The translations under genes and the position numbers were made by a program. DNA of 64,000 nt from Saprospiraceae bacterium (GTDB lineage: Bacteria > Bacteroidota > Bacteroidia > Chitinophagales > Saprospiraceae): the NCBI GenBank assembly GCA_013360405.1, contig JABWBR010000023.1:19200-83199 (forward strand). The letters run 5' to 3'. Below are positions 60,518 through 64,000 of this stretch, one piece after another (position 1 is the stretch's first letter; the number at the start of each line of letters is the position of its first letter). The notes below the pieces were generated by a model, which was given only the letters and a program-made list of their open reading frames with translations, searched no databases and had not been told where the DNA came from.

Positions 60518-61087
60518 TTATTCTTTGAATAAGGGAAATTCTTCCAGTTCCATTACGCGTTTGGCTTGCCGCAGGTGTCTTTCCTCGTGGTTGGTGAGGA
60601 TATGGCAGGCGTCATAAAGGCTATAGGTGATAATGGAGTTGGCGGGGGAAGTCATTATCGTGCGGCGGTGATCAATCGCATCAATTTCCCGTAAATACTT
60701 AATAAACAACTGATTGTGCGCAATAAATTCTACTACGATTGTAGGAGGCACTTCGCTACGTTGGGGGATGAACACAGCGGGGGCAGACAATTTATGTCGA
60801 GGCTCAGGCGTAATGGTCTGCAGTAGCATATAGCCGCATAGTTGGGGCCAACCCGGCAGGGATTCCCATAGCGTTTTACGTTTGGCGCCGTGGGTCATCT
60901 GCTCGAATTGCGGAAAATACGTGGCATTAGAGACGATAAGATGGTCGAGGCATTCGCCTATACTCCACTTTTCGTGATTGAGTTTCCAATTGAGTTGTTC
61001 GTTGCTGAGGTTGCCGAAAGTATCCTCGGCTTCCTGGCTCACTTTTTCAATACGCCTTATCAATCCTTGTAAATATGGGTTATTCAT
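60518..61087 (-). CDS. DinB family protein
   Basis: A 189-residue four-helix-bundle protein. WSIGECLDHLIVSN carries His49, and NHEERHLRQAKRV carries His167 and His171, which together form the metal site of the DinB/YfiT group. Members act as metal-dependent thiol transferases or hydrolases; the substrate here is unknown. It stands between the terminator and the next same-strand gene. Confidence 0.9.
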   Translation of the reverse strand: MNNPYLQGLIRRIEKVSQEAEDTFGNLSNEQLNWKLNHEKWSIGECLDHLIVSNATYFPQFEQMTHGAKRKTLWESLPGWPQLCGYMLLQTITPEPRHKLSAPAVFIPQRSEVPPTIVVEFIAHNQLFIKYLREIDAIDHRRTIMTSPANSIITYSLYDACHILTNHEERHLRQAKRVMELEEFPLFKE

Positions 61088-61130
61088 TGAGGTGTAAATG
61101 GTTCAAATCAAAGATATTATTTTTCGGCAA

Positions 61131-61838
61131 TCAGCCAAGATTTTTGGGGCATTTTTGTAACCAATTACCTTCGTTGAGCAATATCCAGTTGCCATCGACA
61201 TCCAGGTAGGCGCCTTCGGGAAAAACGCTCAAAAAAGAGTTGTGGTAGAAATCGCGGGTTTGCTGGATGTCGGCGGATGAGACGGCCAGGCGGTTAAAGA
61301 GCAGGAGGCCTCCCGCCGAAAGCAACCTACGGAGCTGCGCCAGAAAATCGGGTGTTTCAAATATATCCGGTACTTTATCATCTTCAAAAATATCTACACA
61401 GATCAGGTCATAGGTAAAATCGGCCGGATCGCTTTGCATGATATAGGTAAAGGCATCTGCGTAAATTAGCTGGATATTGGATTGTAGGGTGGGCAACGTA
61501 TAGCGGCTGGCCAGGTCAATCACGGCTTCGTCTGCTTCGATGGCCGTATAATAATAATGCCGGTTCAGCTTATGCTCTAAAATAACGGGAATACTTCCCA
61601 ATCCGAAGCCCAATATGAGCACTTCCTTACCTGGCAATTCGTCGAGCGGAACCCGCTGAAAGGCTTTAACGAAATTATCGTATAAATCGCCATATGAATA
61701 CACCGCATTGGCCGTACTGAGCTGATAACGTCCGTTTTTAAGGCTCACATACAGGTGCGGGTTGAGCTCGCTGGATGCGCTTTCCACGTGCCATTCCCAC
61801 AAATAACTCAGCCATTTTTTCCAAAGAGGTGGTTCCAT
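61131..61838 (-). CDS. Spermidine-synthase-like methyltransferase-fold protein
   Basis: A 235-residue Rossmann-fold protein. EVLILGFGLGSIPVIL is the nucleotide-binding loop, YTAIEADEAVIDLASRY holds the acidic residue for the adenosyl group, and YDLICVDIFEDDKVPDIF occupies the catalytic region of spermidine synthases. It lacks the full polyamine pocket signature, so it may be an orphan SAM-binding enzyme. Its promoter region is the 8-bp array. Confidence 0.82.
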   Translation of the reverse strand: MEPPLWKKWLSYLWEWHVESASSELNPHLYVSLKNGRYQLSTANAVYSYGDLYDNFVKAFQRVPLDELPGKEVLILGFGLGSIPVILEHKLNRHYYYTAIEADEAVIDLASRYTLPTLQSNIQLIYADAFTYIMQSDPADFTYDLICVDIFEDDKVPDIFETPDFLAQLRRLLSAGGLLLFNRLAVSSADIQQTRDFYHNSFLSVFPEGAYLDVDGNWILLNEGNWLQKCPKNLG

Positions 61839-61850
61839 GCTTTTATTAAT

Positions 61851-62088
61851 GTGCTAATGTGCTAATGTGCTAATGTGCTGATGTGCTGATGTGCTAATGT
61901 GCTGATGTGCTGATGTGCTGATGCGACCGAAGGGAGTCCCGTACCGACTGGAAGGAGGTCGGGATGCTGATGTGCTGATAATAAATAAAGTATTAGCAAA
62001 TTAGCAAATTAGCAAATTAGCAAATTAGCAAATTAGCAAATTAGCAAATTAGCAAATTAGCAAATTAGCAAATTAGCAAATTAGCAAA
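61851..62088. repeat. 8-bp arrays GTGCTRAT and TTAGCAAA with inserted element
   Basis: From 61851 to 61922 run nine 8-bp units, GTGCTAAT or GTGCTGAT. A 42-bp element (61923-61964, GCGACCGAAGGGAGTCCCG...GTCGGGA) interrupts the array, which resumes for two units to 61979. From 61993 to 62088 run twelve exact TTAGCAAA units, whose core TTAGCA is complementary to TGCTAA. The right end lies 2 bp from the lipoprotein stop codon. Confidence 0.93.
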
Positions 62089-62090
62089 TT

Positions 62091-62585
62091 TTACCATTTC
62101 ATTTTGTGTTGCTCCATCAACTTTCGGCCGGCATCCAGGCTGGTCAGCATAGCGTCGCGCACCGTTATAATTGCTGCTTTTTCCTGAAGCAGGTAGGATA
62201 CTATTTCCTCATGGGGCATTTCTGCTTTGCGCAAATTATTGATTTGCTTTAAATTATTCATCCAGTCAAACATACTGGCGTCTGATTGTTCCAAAAACTC
62301 CAAAACGGTAATAAGCTGGCTTTTGGTAGCCACATCCAGTTTGGGGTTTTCCTTGAGTTCTTTTTTAAAGCGCTGCGACAAGCGGTTTATCTCGCTGGTT
62401 TTGGGCATCACGCTATCGTGAACGGCCATGATACCGGTCCACAAACTATCCTGCAACAGGAGTTGTTCCTGCGTATAGGGGCTTTTTGCGGGCGCTGTTT
62501 CCGAAGTTTTTTCTTCGCTTTTCGTGCCGCACGCATGAAGCATAATCCCTGCTGCGACGGTTAATAAAAGAAGAGGCACTTTCAT
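62091..62585 (-). CDS. Helical lipoprotein of unknown function
   Basis: A 164-residue protein with a lipoprotein signal (Cys19 after Leu-His-Ala). A short Ser/Thr/Glu/Lys linker leads to three or four long helices (about 40-160, Leu/Glu/Lys-rich, with MFDWMNNLKQI). It resembles a group of small Bacteroidota lipoproteins with a coiled-coil look. The function is unknown. It lies upstream of the large array on the same strand. Confidence 0.72.
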   Translation of the reverse strand: MKVPLLLLTVAAGIMLHACGTKSEEKTSETAPAKSPYTQEQLLLQDSLWTGIMAVHDSVMPKTSEINRLSQRFKKELKENPKLDVATKSQLITVLEFLEQSDASMFDWMNNLKQINNLRKAEMPHEEIVSYLLQEKAAIITVRDAMLTSLDAGRKLMEQHKMKW

Positions 62586-62695
62586 TTTTTCTTATTTTTT
62601 GGAAATTGAGACATAATGCGCAGCAAAATTAAAGTATGGCGGTATATAGCCTATGATAAAACCGTTTTATTTTGCCGATTCATTATCTCCATCTT

Positions 62696-63904
62696 ATGAC
62701 ATCATCCACATACATCATTGACGGCGTTCGAACACCTGTAGGTCGCCTGGGAGGCGCGCTGGCGACCGTGCGGGCCGACGATCTGGCGGCCCATGCCATC
62801 CGCAAGCTTGTGGAGCGGCATCCGGCCATCAACCCCGCTGCTTACGACGACGTTTTATTAGGCTGCGCCAACCAGGCTGGAGAAGACAACCGCAACATAG
62901 CCCGCATGGCCTTGCTGCTGGCGGGTCTTCCGCATACCGTTCCCGGTGAGACCGTCAACCGCCTGTGCGCATCGGGGTTGGCGGCGGCTGTCAATGCCCA
63001 CCGTGCCATTGCTGCGGGCGATGGTCATCTTTATATCGCCGGAGGCATAGAGCACATGACCCGTAGCCCCTGGGTAATATCCAAAACATCGACGCCCTTC
63101 GGCCGCGATGCAGAAATGTTTGATTCCAGCTTTGGCTGGCGTTTTGTCAATCCCGCCATGAAGGCTGCGTATGGCGTTGAGAGCATGGGGCAAACCGCCG
63201 AAAACCTGGCCAACCTTCATCATATTAGTCGCGAAGACCAGGATCGTTTTGCAGTGTGGTCGCAGCAAAAGGCTGCCAAAGCTCGCGAAAATGGGCGTTT
63301 TGCGCTCGAAATCGCTCCGGTGGAAGTGCCTCAGGGCAAGCAAGCCCCGCTGCAAATCGCCCACGACGAATTTATTAAACCCGATACTACCCTGGAGGCA
63401 TTGGCCCGGCTGAAGCCCGCTTTTCGCGAAGGGGGCACCGTAACGGCGGGTAACGCCTCGGGGCTAAACGATGGCGCCGCCGCTGTGCTGATGGCTTCCG
63501 GTGAGGCCGTTGAAAGCTACGGCCTCAAACCCCTGGCCCGCCTGGTCGCTTCGGCGGTAGTGGGTGTAGAACCCCGCATCATGGGTATCGGCCCGGTGGA
63601 AGCATCCCGGCGCGCCCTGGCCAAAGCCGGCATAACCTTTGCCGACCTCGACCTCATCGAACTCAACGAAGCATTCGCCGCTCAAGTACTTGCCTGCACC
63701 CGCTCCTGGAGGCTTGCTGACGACGACCCCCGCCTCAATCCCAATGGCGGCGCTATCGCCCTGGGTCACCCCCTGGGCATGAGCGGCGCCCGCTTGCTAC
63801 TCTCGGCAGCCCGCGAATTACAACAACGCCAACTCCGCTACGCCCTGGTTACGATGTGTATCGGCGTGGGACAAGGATATGCGGTGGTGTTGGAACACTT
63901 ATGA
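62696..63904 (+). CDS. Thiolase, 3-oxoadipyl-CoA thiolase-like
   Basis: A 402-residue thiolase. The ATG at 62696 ([16 protein letters not shown]) is preferred over a TTG at 62672. It has [18 protein letters not shown] (Cys91), [43 protein letters not shown] and TMCIGVGQG (Cys388). The FGWRFVNP and MTRSPWV motifs are those of PcaF/PaaJ-type enzymes of beta-ketoadipate and phenylacetate breakdown. No other genes of those pathways are in the window, so a general acyl-CoA role remains possible. Its stop codon TGA is part of the first unit of the array that follows. Confidence 0.9.
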   Translation: MTSSTYIIDGVRTPVGRLGGALATVRADDLAAHAIRKLVERHPAINPAAYDDVLLGCANQAGEDNRNIARMALLLAGLPHTVPGETVNRLCASGLAAAVNAHRAIAAGDGHLYIAGGIEHMTRSPWVISKTSTPFGRDAEMFDSSFGWRFVNPAMKAAYGVESMGQTAENLANLHHISREDQDRFAVWSQQKAAKARENGRFALEIAPVEVPQGKQAPLQIAHDEFIKPDTTLEALARLKPAFREGGTVTAGNASGLNDGAAAVLMASGEAVESYGLKPLARLVASAVVGVEPRIMGIGPVEASRRALAKAGITFADLDLIELNEAFAAQVLACTRSWRLADDDPRLNPNGGAIALGHPLGMSGARLLLSAARELQQRQLRYALVTMCIGVGQGYAVVLEHL

Positions 63905-64000
63905 TGTGCTGATGTGCTGATGTGCTGATGTGCTGATGTGCTGATGTGCTGATGTGCTGATGTGCTGATGTGCTGATGTGCTGATTTGCTGATTTGCTGA
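63902..64000. repeat. 8-bp array TGATGTGC running off the window end
   Basis: At least twelve TGATGTGC units start at the stop codon (TGA 63902-63904) and run to the window edge, the last ones changing to TGATTTGC. The unit is the same as in 61851-61922 (GTGCTGAT in another phase), 2 kb away. The complementary arm, if any, lies beyond the window. Confidence 0.92.

Overview
The window reads as chromosome of a Bacteroidota bacterium, most likely Saprospiria (Saprospiraceae/Lewinella-like). The evidence is type IX secretion components and C-terminal sorting domains, a ccoN-ccoO gene fusion with a CcoP that has one heme site, a tiny bTHX ribosomal protein gene, LytS/LytTR signalling, YceI proteins, many lipoproteins, and starts without obvious Shine-Dalgarno sequences. 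I see no rRNA, tRNA, CRISPR array, complete insertion sequence or prophage. Placement below the phylum is inference.

Layout. 1-5.7 kb: dispersed-repeat mosaic, a small exported protein, a Cu+-type P1B ATPase, an exported-looking Mn/Fe superoxide dismutase and a thiolase. 6.0-12.3 kb (minus): a complete cbb3 oxidase operon ccoS-ccoNO-ccoQ-ccoP-ccoG-ccoH plus a DsbD_2/SafE-type membrane protein, with a CRP/FNR-like palindrome upstream. 12.6-20.3 kb: a type IX secretion neighbourhood with a PorE-like OmpA protein, a DUF5103 plug protein and a secreted beta-propeller with a sorting domain. 20.5-26 kb: a large helical protein, a Crp/Fnr regulator and a 954-residue M16 peptidase. 26-34 kb: bTHX, a TonB-type protein, lipoproteins, an M43 protease, an OmpA lipoprotein, a cohesin-type lipoprotein and acetoacetyl-CoA synthetase. 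34-39 kb: a YceI/beta-barrel/YceI group, a GNAT enzyme and an acyl-carrier-like protein lacking its serine. 39-46 kb: a second large helical protein, a GHL10-type hydrolase, a GH32 hydrolase and a LytS/LytTR pair. 46-64 kb: gamma-glutamyltransferase, an RsmB-type methyltransferase, aldose epimerase, Uma2 nuclease, trehalase, pyruvate kinase, HtrA protease, DapF, an ECF sigma factor, an M1 peptidase, DinB, a spermidine-synthase-like protein and a second thiolase.

The most unusual feature lies between the genes. At least a dozen junctions hold arrays of short tandem units (7, 8, 10, 26 or 34 bp), and most pair with a second array or arm of roughly complementary units, so the transcript could fold as a hairpin in many registers. 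The unit sequence differs from junction to junction while the architecture stays the same. Many arrays begin exactly at a stop codon, and in several the stop codon is part of the repeat unit. Conventional stem-plus-T-tract terminators are present at other junctions, so the arrays are an additional class of 3'-end structure.
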